Assembly: GCA_003952965.2 (NCBI GenBank)
Contig: CM025849.1
Coordinates: forward strand, 23,119,738-23,183,737
Origin: Morella rubra
Lineage: Eukaryota; Streptophyta; Magnoliopsida; Fagales; Myricaceae
Direction of reading: 5' to 3'
Length of the DNA stretch: 64,000 nucleotides
The translations under genes and the position numbers were made by a program. The notes beneath the pieces are model-generated. The model saw only the letters and a program-made list of their open reading frames with translations, had not been told where the DNA came from and did no database searches. This document shows, in pieces, positions 1 through 11,417 of this stretch; positions within the stretch are counted from its first letter, which is position 1; each line of letters begins with the position of its first letter.

Positions 1-968
1 GACTTAAATGCTAATTTTGCTCCCCCTAAATTGAATTCCTCAATATAATTTTTTCTCTTTTTTTTTTTATAGGGATTGTAACAACTTTTTTGGAGTATGA
101 ATCTTCTTTTTGAATTTTGTATTCTTTAGGGGTATTAATAAATAAGGTCATCTAGTCAGAGGTCAATTCAATCTTAAGAGAATGTTCTCTATCGCTTGTG
201 ATTGCCGATCCAAATCTCATATATGTGGCCAAGTCTTGTTCAATCATATTTGGTGTGCACTGTTATTGTGTATACCAAAAGACATTTAAGGATACTTCAA
301 CTAGCATCAAAGAGAGAAATTAGGCATTACTTTCAAATCATATTTCAATCCAAACATAAGATGAGAAAATATTTAAAAATGTATACATGAGAATCTTTGT
401 AGTTCCAACTTCAACAATTTGATCCTTGTGGTCACCAATATGATGCATAGGGGTCCCTCTATCTACATCTCCTTTCGGTCCTAATGCGGCTAATCATCTA
501 AAAAGACCAATTAAGCATTATTGGCTTGGTCAGCCCTTACCTGACCAACTACGTAATACTATGCAGGCTCATCAAACAATGTTGTTTAGCTTTATTTAGG
601 ATTTGGCCCAAACTATTCAGCAGTTTCCCACGCGTTACGCACTCATTTAAACATTTGCATTTCATATTGGTGACCACAGGGACCAAATCGTTGAAGTTTG
701 AACCATAGGGACCTATGCAAGTGTTTAAAAATGAACATGTAGAATATTCCGTCAAGGGATTAACAGAGGTGTGGACGGAGGGACCCTGGTGCATTATATT
801 GGTTACCAAAGGGACCAAAACGTTGAAGTCCACAGGGACCAATTTGTAACAAAGTGAAATCACAGAGACCATTTGGGTAATTTCGCCTAAACATATTAAA
901 CCAATTATAAAAATTATAAACATGAAAATAAATGCAACCTACTCTAATGCATACAAGAACAAAACTAC
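1..968. repeat. Non-coding repeat with GGTCCCT/AGGGACC modules
   Basis: No gene is seen here. Around 408-462 and 661-716 there are inverted copies of a module that reads, in one sense, as 'CAAACTTCAACGATTTGGTC' followed by CCTGTGGTCACCAATATG. A third copy follows at about 795-850 in the same sense as the second. The module is moderately repetitive non-coding DNA of unknown class. It abuts the decayed copia gag remnant on its right, so the copia element is truncated here and no pol region is seen. Confidence 0.5.
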
Positions 969-1593
969 TCAAGGAATAGCACACATACCAATATATATCC
1001 CGTCGACTAATAGATTTTCATCATTTTTCACCCAAATCTTCTTTGTGAAAGTACGTTTAGTCAAGTGCTCCAATTTTTCATTAACCAACTTTGCATGTTC
1101 AATAAAAGCCCGGACTTGACTCACAAGATTTATATGCTCAATCTTGTAGAAAGGGTTAGCATGTGTGTGCTTTTTTGCTCTCAATTTAAAACAGTTTATC
1201 TGATGTGTCCTAACTTACCACAAAAATGACAAGTAGAGACAAACTTTATGAGTATTAGGAACCTTAGATGCACTAACTTGGGATCGAGAGCTTTGATACA
1301 TACTTTGTTTACCTTTACCTACCCTTTTCTGCAAAGACGAACATTGTCTTTGAGGATGATGCAATATTTGACTCGTCAAAGCCCAATCCTCTTCGATTTA
1401 TTGTAGGAACTTCAAGACTTAAAGATCAATTTTTTTTGTTCCACTGAAGAATTGTTGTAGCTGTGCATTGGATTTCTCCAATTCACTCTTCACGTTCTTA
1501 CCTCATCTTCAAGGGTTGCATTATTCTCTTTAACTTTTTCAAGTTCAGCTGTGAGGTTGTCCTTCTGAAATTGAATTTCTTGAGGATTCCTTT
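969..1593 (-). pseudogene. Ty1-copia gag remnant, C-terminal part
   Basis: Read on the minus strand from 1593 downward, this continues the gag protein of the copia element whose first half is at 15746-16924. It shows a charged coiled-coil-like stretch, then 'SGTKKIDLL' with 'RRGLGF' (a pattern common in copia gag), then a CCHC-type zinc knuckle start 'TCHFCGKLGHI' near 1195-1235. Frames are broken by several shifts and stops, and protease, integrase and reverse transcriptase are not seen, so it is a dead fragment. It was separated from its N-terminal half by the CACTA element at 1594-15733, whose TTT target duplication sits at the join. Confidence 0.75.
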
Positions 1594-2124
1594 CACTACT
1601 AGAATTTTGGGCTTTAGTGACAAATTGAATTTCGTCACTAAATGTGCATTATTAGTGACGAAATGATATTTTCATCACTAAAAATGGTTATTTGTGACCA
1701 AAAATATTTTTGTCACACATCTCGTCACCAAAGCTCTTATTGGTAATGAAATGGTTATTTCGTCACCAAAAGTAAATTTTTTTGTGATGGAAATATTCGT
1801 CACCAAGCGGATCGATGGCTATATAGCCGATCGATCCCTTTTTTTTTTTTTTTTTTGACAAAATACTATGTCACAAACTGCATAGCGCTTTGGTGACAAA
1901 ACTACATCATCACCCTTAGCGATCAATCGTTAATAATGACAACCAATTGGCCTGATGCAGTTAGGACACCACGATCGATTGGTAAAGAAAATCGATCGAT
2001 CGGGAACAATTGGACACGCGGCACACGCCGAGTGCGGCAAGAAAGTGCCACATCATCGTTTATCACGCAACAAATGACATACAAACACGTGTCCACACAA
2101 GTCGATCGATCGCTCTTACTTTAC
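1594..2124. repeat. Left terminal and subterminal region of CACTA A
   Basis: After the terminal repeat come repeated GTCACTAA/TTAGTGAC words (1620-1800), then clustered copies of CGATCGAT and near variants at about 1805-1840, 1920-2000 and 2100-2115. Subterminal arrays of short repeats are the usual binding sites of CACTA-encoded proteins; that role here is inferred from position. Confidence 0.7.
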
Positions 2125-4362
2125 TATAATAGCTTGGTCCGTGAAAACCTCAAGCGTTGTCTTATAGTAATGGACACAGCTATTTAAACTGAGATTACGA
2201 CCAATGGGAGGATAGACAAAGCAACAATATATTAAGCAAAACACAAGTAGGACCTTTTATTACTACTGAGGTATTACAAAAAAGGACCAACTTTCTATAA
2301 TGTACATACTAAAGTACAAAAAGGAAAACTACAGCGGAAAAACTAAGAAAACAAAGATCTCTAATCCTCGTCATCAGTGTCATCCAAGTCTAAGATGTTG
2401 ACATAATTATCCGAGTGCGGAGTAATCCACCTATGGCCTCGCCCTTCTATCATAACATCTAGGTCACGTGTGACGTAGACACGAAAAGTCAACTATAGAG
2501 TGATACTACCATGTTTGCCTTGGTGAATTCACCTAAATAAACCTTAGACATCTGCTAAAGAAAATATTTAACAACAACGATGAGTCCAAATGACTCAGTA
2601 AAGCCAGCGGTTAGTACAACAAAATAACATATACAAGAACAAAATATTAAAGAAACCCGTTCAACAATAAAATCTCAACAGATAAGAAAATAAATGAAAA
2701 GACTCAGTTTCATAAAAAATGATCTTTTCAATTCTCAATCACCACTACTCTCACTCCCAGAGTGAATCATTGGGCCAAAGTGATAAGGTTACAAGTAACC
2801 TTCATATCTTTGCAGTAGTACTCCCAGAGCACAATACGGTCTCAAACTCCAGAGTGAGTTATCCTAACAAAGGATCTTTCCATGTACAACGAAGAGGCCA
2901 GAATGCCACAACAAGTGAACACATTCTCTTGTGTACAATATTGTCACTTCTACATAGTACACATTAAGTATGCATATCTCATGTCAACACCCATACATAT
3001 CATTCATGATATGCACACCTTTATCATACTTGAACATCAAAATATTCCTTTCTAATGTACAAGTTCAGTATGCATGTCGCATATCAACGCTCATACATCT
3101 CATTATGATATGCAACACTTTAACTCGTTTTCATCATCGTAATACTATAAAACATTTCTCAAAAGAAAAATAACACTTTGATTTCACGGTTAAAAACTGG
3201 CTTAATCACCACGTAGAAAATACTAATTTTGACGTAAAAAGTATTTGAAATCAAAAGAAATATGTTCAAGCTTTGAAAAAATAACTTTTGGAAGAAATTT
3301 TGAAAAGAAACGATCAAAGTTGAAAAACACTTTGAAAACGAATTGAAATTGAAAATTGCACTATTTCGAAAAGACGAGCTTGTTCTTCGTCAAGAACACG
3401 AACAACATTGAGAATATGAATAACGTAAACAACATCAATATATGCTAGAATAAGAAATACAAGAGATTTACACAAATCATCTTGAAAACTTGAATCGAAA
3501 TCGAAGATAACCAAGCTAAACTTTACCTCTAAGCGAGTTTGATCTTCATTAATCTTCACTAAGTGATTTCCTCATTCTTGCTTCTACTTCACTTCAATAC
3601 TAATCACAAGTTTAACTCATAATTTGCTAACAAGATGGTGTAGGCTTAAATGGCCAGACCCCCTATCTATAGGCAAACTCAGCTTGGAACATTTCGACAA
3701 GTGTCGGCCTAGATTTGATGACTCAAAAGGCTACTTTGTCCACACGTTGACACCCAGCACACCTATGGCTGAAATCCTTCTATAGCCTTGGTGAGTCGCT
3801 GCCTAGTTCCACCGGTTGTCGACACCTCGAGCTACCTAGGTCCTAGCCTTTTGTGTCGTGCTTTCTTGCATCGATTCGTCGTACTTCTAGCTTTGATTCG
3901 TCGTGCTTCCTAGCCATCATAGGTGTCATTCTCTAGGGCAGTCGTAATTCTCCTTGTTTAATTGCTTCACTAATCCGCTGATGATCGCTAAGTGACCTAC
4001 TTGCTTTCACTAATCAACCTACTTCCTTCTGAAAAATAAAAGTCTCCAAATTTAAACCATAAACTCGTGGATAATCTCCCAACATATTAAAAGAATAAAA
4101 TCATGTGGTTCGTTTTCGAGACAAAAACGTCCTACTAGCTTAAAAAATTAAATTGATCCAATGTGCTCCTCAACATCCTGAACAACAACTCAGTTGCATG
4201 CGAACTTCAAATCTCACTAAATCATGTCTAATTTAGGTTTTGAACTTATGCATCAAGTACTAATTAATCTCACTTAGTCTAAGTACCCCCTAATGCACTA
4301 CTAATCACAAACAAGATATTATAGACAATATGCATGTTATGTTAAAAGCTTAGGGTATGACA
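2125..4362 (-). mobile_element. Solo LTR 1, gypsy-like, inserted in CACTA A
   Basis: On the minus strand the element starts TGTCATACCCTAAGC at 4362 and ends GCTATTATA at 2125 (TA in place of the usual CA). The 5-bp word TTTAC flanks both sides (2120-2124 and 4363-4367). Removing it and one copy restores continuous CGATCGAT-type sequence. There is no coding capacity. A hairpin TGAGTC..GACTCA lies at 2581-2597, about 455 bp before the LTR 3' end, as in the two other gypsy-like solo LTRs of this window. Assignment to Ty3-gypsy is inferred from the TGTCATACCC start and the hairpin. Confidence 0.75.
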
Positions 4363-5600
4363 TTTACCGATCTATCGGGTAGCATAACCGTCAGGATTTT
4401 AAATAGTTGATCGATAGGGATGAACAACGGATCGACCGATACGTCAAGGAATGAAAGTGTGCCACGTCTTAAAAAAACATATGATCGATCGATTGAATAT
4501 TTGATTGATCGAGAGTGTAAGTGTCACTTATTTGAATAATCGTTTGATTGGTGGAATCGACGATCGATCCATCAGTCAATGAATGTGTTACAAAAATAGG
4601 TGATCAATCGGTGGTATCGCCGATCTATCGGAGTGAGAGATGATATGAAACTGCCAAAGGCCATTTTTCCTCGGTTACCTCTCCTACAATCTCAAAAACG
4701 CTCTCAACCTTTAATCAGCCATTTCACTGTGCATTGTCCTTCAAAGTACGTAGAAACTTCCCCCGTTGTCATCTACACAAAATGTTTGTATTTATTGTTT
4801 TGTAAGTGGTTTTAAATAGGTTTTTAGTTTAATTTGTTTAATTTGATATATAATTGATTTAGCTTCTTAAAATTTTAATTTTTTTAGTGTTAATGTTTGT
4901 TTTAGGAGTTTAGGATTATTTTAGGAATCAATTTGGGGTCATTTGGAGCCTGTTTTGGGGTAATATAGGTTCTGCGATTTTTATTCCCATCATCCCCATG
5001 CTGATCAATTGTCATTTCATGTCGATTGATCGACATGTAGCCGATGAGATAAGCGATCGATCGATAGGTATGTAGTTTAGGAAGTCGATTGATCGGTGTT
5101 GAAGCTATGTGTTCTATTTTCCTTTCAATCGATCGGCTTATGTGGTCAATCGATCGTTAAGTTATTTTTGAGACCAATCGATCACACATTTACTAATCGA
5201 TCTGCTGTTTGAAACTATGTGTTTCAATTATTACAAACGATTTATTGGCATCTGATAAGGTGCATTTTGAAATTTTTGCGATCGATCGCAGTTAATTGTT
5301 ACTGATCAATCGGTTAACATTAATTGAAACTGTGCATTTACAATAAAAATCGATCAATTGTCGCATGGCCAATCGATCTCTTATATAAAACCGTGCCTTT
5401 TGATGCACTGTTGATCTATCGGGGTTGTTTCCCATAAGATTGGTGGCCTAATAAATGCAATATTTTATATAGGTGATCAATTGGACAATTGTAATGTTCG
5501 ATCGGTCAATAGGATGACCAATCGCTAAAAATACCAATGGATTGATTGTAATTGCAGCTTCAATATTTTTCAATCATGTTTTTATTTTTTTATTTAGTAA
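4363..5600. repeat. CGATCGAT-rich subterminal array of CACTA A
   Basis: Dense, irregularly spaced copies of CGATCGAT and variants (GATTGATCG, ATCGATCGG, CAATCGATC) occur from 4370 to 4630 and from 5000 to 5530. Between them, about 4640-4960 is related to CACTA element B at 63170-63440 (minus strand); both contain TTTTAGGAGTTTAGGA. No open gene is seen. Confidence 0.75.
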
Positions 5601-5716
5601 CACATATTTATATACAATTGTTGCAGCATACATAAAATATCTGGCTTTAAGTGTTCACGCATTAGCTCGAGGACCGGGGCGGGAATCGTCGTCCCAGGAG
5701 TAGCAGTAGCCAGAGC

Positions 5717-5975
5717 TGTAATACTCCAAAATAAAAAATGAAACGGTGCATTAGGGAAAAGTGACTTATCCCTACCGTAAAACTTTCACGAAACTCAACA
5801 TTTTCGTTCAATTTCAAAACAGTAAACTCGTCAAACTCCTCTCTTATTCAAAATTTGATTTCTCTTCGAATTTTGAACGAATTTTCGCTCTTTCAAACCT
5901 ATTTAGAGATTTTTAAGTATGGATCTTTGTTATTTTCAAAAATCGCCGCCCAACGCTGGAGTTTTCTCTCATTTG

Positions 5976-6020
<45 letters not shown>

Positions 6021-7494
6021 ATCAAAAAACTCCTTCTCTCACCTTTGGAGACGCGATTTGCAGGGGTTGGGTGATTTTTGGAGGTAGGTTTGATTTAATC
6101 TTGGTTTAGGGTGGTATTTCTTTGGATTGATTTGGGTTATGTCATTTTATAGACGACGTTGGAGAGCCGTTCTTCAAGTATTAAGCGATTTTCTACGATT
6201 TCGTCGGCGCATTAGGTGAGTTTTCTTCAAGTTTCTATATTTGATGGAGTTTTAGATATGAGATTTTTAGATTTTCCAAATTAGTTTTTGGGTTGTTATA
6301 AGGTAATAAAATGTGGTTTTGAGGAGATTTCGTGATTGTAGGAATAGCGTATTGAAGAGATGATTGATGTTTTAAATGGATTTTAGGTGCTGATTGACTC
6401 TTCAACAATTCTTTGTGAAATCTTAAGCTTCGGTTAAGCATTGAGGTAAGTGGCTTTTCAATGGAATTTTATTTCTCTAATTTTGTGGAATCTAAGTGCA
6501 CGAGATGTTTAATTATTTTGTGAGATGAAATTGATTTGAAAATATGTCTTTGTGCGAGATTAAATCTCTTGACATTGGTGAAATAGATTTTTTAAAACGT
6601 GCACTATTTTTATATGGTTTTGATTCATTATATGGGGAAAATGTACAAATTTTTGATAAAGATGAAATGGTTTAATTTCATGAATTTGTTTGAAATATCT
6701 AACTTGAAATGTTGGGTTGTTGGAATATATTTATTTGTGAGCATACTTGGAAAATTTATCCATGTGCTGGTGATATATCTCTGTGGTCTGTGTGGCCAAT
6801 GTATCTTTGTGGTCTATGTGGCCAATATATCTTGTGGTCTTTGTGGCCAATTTGATACCCTCGTGGTATTTGGAGGTCTTTGTGGCCTAGAGGTCTGTGT
6901 GGTGATCATTGGTGGATTTCCCTTATGCGTAGCCTTGGATAATTTTATTTCAAACTTGTATTTTGGTTTTTGGTATGGCTCACAATATTTTCTGATTCAG
7001 TTTGTTGTTATTAAATTGTCTTTTCCCTTACCCCATTGACTTGCTACTTACTGAGCTAGTTGTAGCTCACCACTTATTTTTTATCTTTTAGATTAGAGTT
7101 GGTGGCAGCGAGTGATAGAAGATTGCGAGTTGTAGTTTCTGAGAATAGTTACAAGATGCAGAATTATTGAATAAAGGGCCCTTTAGAGACTTTAGTAATA
7201 ATTGTTTTATTTTGGAGACTTTAGTAGTTTTATTGCTTATTTGGGAAACTGTTTATTGAGACTTTTGTTAAGAGTAGTATTTAAGGATTTTATAGTAGTG
7301 CTCTGACTAAACTATTGAGATTCATATTTTTTTTATTTGTCTTTTGAGTTCAGAGCGTGGTCTTTGATTATAAAAGATGGAATAAAGATTCTTTTGACTT
7401 TTCTTGTTTGAGAAAAATTGCTTGTAAGCAGGGTGGAAAGTCTTATTTTTCAAGTGGAACTCTGTCCATTTAGACTTTTGGGTCGGAGCATTAT
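5717..7494 (+). mobile_element. Solo LTR 2, gypsy-like, inserted in the accessory gene of CACTA A
   Basis: The element starts TGTAATACTCC and ends GGAGCATTAT(A), which are inverted matches. AGAGC occurs at 5712-5716 and 7495-7499 as a target duplication; the end could be shifted by one base. It holds a (CT)n tract near 5982-6020 and a hairpin TGAGCTA..TAGCTCA at 7052-7069, about 440 bp before the end. No retrotransposon genes are present. The homologous stretch of CACTA B (about 62500-62640, minus strand) reads straight through this point, which is an empty-site test of the insertion. Long open frames here come from simple repeats or chance. Confidence 0.8.
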
Positions 7495-7499
7495 AGAGC

Positions 7500-8651
7500 T
7501 GTCTATGGAGACACAAATGGAGTTCCTAAGGATACGGCCAGTGGCCAGTGACGCTCTTTGATTTTGATGACCTGATGTACAAAGATCACACATTGTTCCA
7601 ACTTTTCGAGTACCAGAGATCTTACATCAGCTATCTTGGACGACCGGTTTCTGTGTGGACAGCCTGGTATTGGATTTCTACAGTGCCGTTGTCGCTGCGA
7701 GGAATGGAGATGAGCTGCAGCTGACAGGGTGAGACGTCCAGATCTCATTCGCGCCAGACGTCATTGCTGCTTTTTTGGGCTATCAGCAGCTTGAGACCCC
7801 ATACTTCCCAGCGGTACCCCTGACTAATAAGGAGAGGAAGTCAGAGCAGGACCTGTAGATCATTATGACGGGGTAGAAATCTACAGTTGTTGGCAGCCTC
7901 ATTAAACAGAATGAGTTCACTCTATTCTGGATGATGCATTTGATTTGGATGCTCAACATCGATGGCATATCTCACTCCACAAAGTGCTCGTTCCCTAAAG
8001 CGCAGTGCATGCTCCTGCTTGGTCAGCATATGTGGATTGATCTCTCGCTCTACATATACAAGATGATAGTGGACGAGGCTTGGTCGACTCATACTTATAG
8101 CCTCTTATACGATGTATTCCTGACTCGATTTCTAATTGCTCGAGGTATCGTGATTAGTGACACGTAAGGCGGTCAACAACGCACTGAACAAGGCTACCAT
8201 GTCGAGGAGCAAGGGGCAAGAGAGGGCTTTTGTTCGACAGTTTGCTCGTAGAGCAGCAGCGGCCCCAGATACGACAGCAGAGCCATCGACCGACATTGTA
8301 GCACCACGATCAGATGCACCAATTGACACGGAAGCGCCTCCTCCTTAGGTGGCCCAGCTCTTTGGGGATCTCGACACTTGTGCCAGGGCGGTTGTCAAGA
8401 ATGCACTAAAGCTTCTTGAGGAGCATGTGGAGAAATTGGAGCGAGATATTCAGTTGCTCTAGAAAGACTTTGACAAGGATCGCAATATTGCGATGCTGTG
8501 TAACAAGGTGGTTGTTGCTCACATGGGTGACGTCAGGACTCACTTCGAGGAAATCCAGAAGACCATCAATGAGTTCAAGACAGAGGCTGATCCACATAAG
8601 ATTCCTACGCCCGTTCCTACACATGTGACGGATTTTGGTGATGATCTTTAG
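7500..8651 (+). pseudogene. Decayed CACTA accessory gene (putative plant transposon protein)
   Basis: Joining the frames gives a protein with 'DFDDLMYKDHTLFQLFEYQ', then 'VLDFYSAVVAARNGDELQL', then 'STKCSFPKAQCMLLLGQHMW', then 'YSLLYDVFLTRFLIARGI', and a C-terminal charged coiled-coil-like tail ending 'HVTDFGDDL'. The middle part resembles the plant putative transposon protein domain often found in TE-linked genes; this is my recognition, not a search result. Several in-frame stops and shifts (for example near 7725, 7857 and 8347) mean it is not functional. Its 5' part lies before solo LTR 2, at about 5660-5716. CACTA B carries a relative at 62381-62640. Confidence 0.65.
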
Positions 8652-9581
8652 ATTCTTATTTTTTACTATGTATTTTATGTTTTAATTTACGTATTTGGGA
8701 CATATGTTTTTATTTTGGATACGTACTGATTATGTTTATAGTTTATGAGTTCCTTTTTTTTTCTTCCGACATTTAGATACGTAAATTGATCGAAATACCC
8801 TTTCGATGACAAAATTACCAAAAATTGCAAAGTTAGTCAGTTAAATAAAATACGTATTTAAATAAAATCTAAGTACATACATATATACATAAAAAAAATT
8901 AATAATGACCGATCAAATAAAAAATATAAGAATATATATAAATGTAATTGTACATGTATATATCTCTAAGCACAAATATCTTTTTAAATAAAAATAAAAT
9001 AATGATTGATTATGGAAAGCATGTTTAGGTTATACATGCTATATCATAGAAACATAGTGTAAGAGTTAATTTATATATACATGGTATAAACTAGTGATAT
9101 AATCTTCATTTAGTACATAATTACAAGTTATTTGTATGAGGCATGTATTAAGATAGCATCATAAGTAAAAAAATATTTCATAATTAAGTCATTTTCAATT
9201 AAAAATTCAATTTTTTAATAATTAAGATCACTAATCGATTGTCAAATTACCGATTAATTGATTACAAACGATGTCGTTTAGGTCTATCTAACCAATCGAT
9301 CATCTAAACATGCGGATCGATTAGTCAAGACGCTGACATTTTGTTGTGTCTCAACCGACTAATCAAACAATAATTGTGAACCGATCAATCGTGGAAATCC
9401 GTCGTCATTTTGTATCAAACGGTTATATATTCCAACCGATTGGTTTGCACGACGTCATTTTAATGGCACATCCGATCGATCAATCATTTGGGCAGATCTA
9501 TCAGCAGACTTAACCATATAAGTATAAATATATTGGAATGTAAAAATATGACAATCTAATAATTTACAGATTAAATAAACA

Positions 9582-9619
<38 letters not shown>

Positions 9620-11417
9620 CGATCGAAACAATAAAACACAATTTAAAATTTTAATAAAATATTTACGTATATATATACATAAACAATCCAATACAAATAG
9701 TTGATCGACACAGGAGTTGTAATCTAATTACATATACGTAATGAGTGGTTGAGAATTAGTGATTGAACATTTTGTGTTTAAATGTTTACACACACAAATT
9801 ATACATAAACAAAGTATGTTATGATATATTTTGATTACATAAAAACATATCAAGTACACATCATTAATCTTTAGGAAAACATGTTTATATTGTACATGTT
9901 TCATCATAGAAACATAGTGTAAGAGTTAGTTTATATATACATGCTATAAACTAGTAATATAATCTTTATTTAGTACATGATTATAAGTTACTAGTATAAG
10001 TCATGTATTAAGATGTCATCATAAGTAAAAAATATTTCATAATTAACTCAGTTTTTAGTTTAAAAATTATTTTTTAATAACTTAGATCACCGATCGATCG
10101 TCAAATTATTGATCAATCAGTTACAAACGATGTCGCTTAGGTCTATCCAACCGATCAATCGTCTAAACATGTGGATAAATCGGTCAAGACGTCGTCGCTT
10201 TGCTATATGAGGACTGATCGATTTTGCCAAATTTGACCGCTAAAAAATTTTGGTCAATCATAGTTTTTAAAGTCAAAATTTCTGAACCGACCGATCGCAG
10301 TAATTTGTCTTCGTTTTGAGGTCTTAAAACGATCGATCGCCAAGAACGGCGTCATTTTAAATGCACTTTATGATCGATAGCTTATTTTGTAATGATTGAT
10401 CAGCCAAAAAAATATAGCGGAAACTTTAAATTTGACATGGTGATCGATCGAACAGGAGTTAACGAGCTTCAAGAGCCAGAATGCTCTAAGGCTACGGGTG
10501 AAATGCAAAAACACACCCATGGCAAGGAACTATTTCCCCTCAAACCTTAGCCCAAACACCGTCCTTTTGTTTGGGAGAGTGTTTATAATCGTTTAAGAGT
10601 ATACCCAAACTCAAATTCATTGATTTTTTAATTGGGTGAATATTGAGAAAATATAGGTATATTACTCGACCAATACTATGATTTAGGAATGATTTGGTTA
10701 GTTATTTGGTGATTTATTTGCTTTGGGTGTTTGATTATTGTGGGGATTTTATGTTGTGATGATTAGTGCCTATTAGGGTATTTTTAATATGTACATTGGA
10801 ATGAGTATTACATGAAAATGATTTTGAAGTATTTTGGGTGAAAATTTGGGGGTGTGAGGGGTGGTTTGTATGCATTTTTGCATTCTAGGTTAAACACAAT
10901 TGATCGCCTATTAGATGGAAGAGAGACGATTGATCGTCTATAGTAACCGATCGATCATCAATAACATCGATCGATCGGCATTTAAAGCATTATTAAATCG
11001 CATCTAAAGGCACTGATCTATAAAATGATGTTTGATTATTGAATGAGTTCTGAAGTTTGAGAAGCATGGAGGATGATTATAGGAGTGTGTTTGATTATTG
11101 ATGTATAGTATTTTATACTCTTTACATGTTTGATTATTGAAGTGTTTGAGTTCTAAAAATGAATCATGAAATTTAAGAAGCATGGAGGACGATTATAGGA
11201 GTGTTTTTGACTTGTTTTATTTGAGTTTATTTTTGGGCTATAATGTGTGTTGCCTTAGACCTGTCCATGGGTTAGGACGCGATAAATATGCATTTATCGC
11301 GTAATCAATCTAGCATAGCTGTTTAAGAAGAATTATACAAACAAAGATGGTGTTTGGACCTCGGAAGGAGTGAGAGAAATTTATGTAAGTCACTTTCATT
11401 TGAATCTAGTTGAAAGA
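8652..11417. repeat. AT-rich spacer of CACTA A with a tandem duplication and CGATCGAT clusters
   Basis: No gene is recognised. A unit of about 870 bp is repeated: about 9010-9240 (starting near 'AAGCATGTTTAGG') matches about 9880-10090, and each copy is followed by a CGATCGAT/CCGATCAAT cluster (9235-9500 and 10085-10450). A (TA)n tract lies at about 9588-9617. Another CGATCGAT cluster is at 10900-10985. From 10990 to 11417 two short related blocks end in 'AAGCATGGAGGA'. The stretch just before 11417 probably belongs to the interrupted transposase-related gene, but no exon could be fixed. Confidence 0.6.

Noticed and set aside
5855..6109. 84-codon frame with a Leu-Ser run
   Set aside because: The run is a (CT)n microsatellite within solo LTR 2.
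6599..7039. 146-codon frame with repeated LCGLCGQ motif
   Set aside because: It arises from short GTGGTCTGTGTGGCCAAT repeats inside solo LTR 2; no family is recognised.
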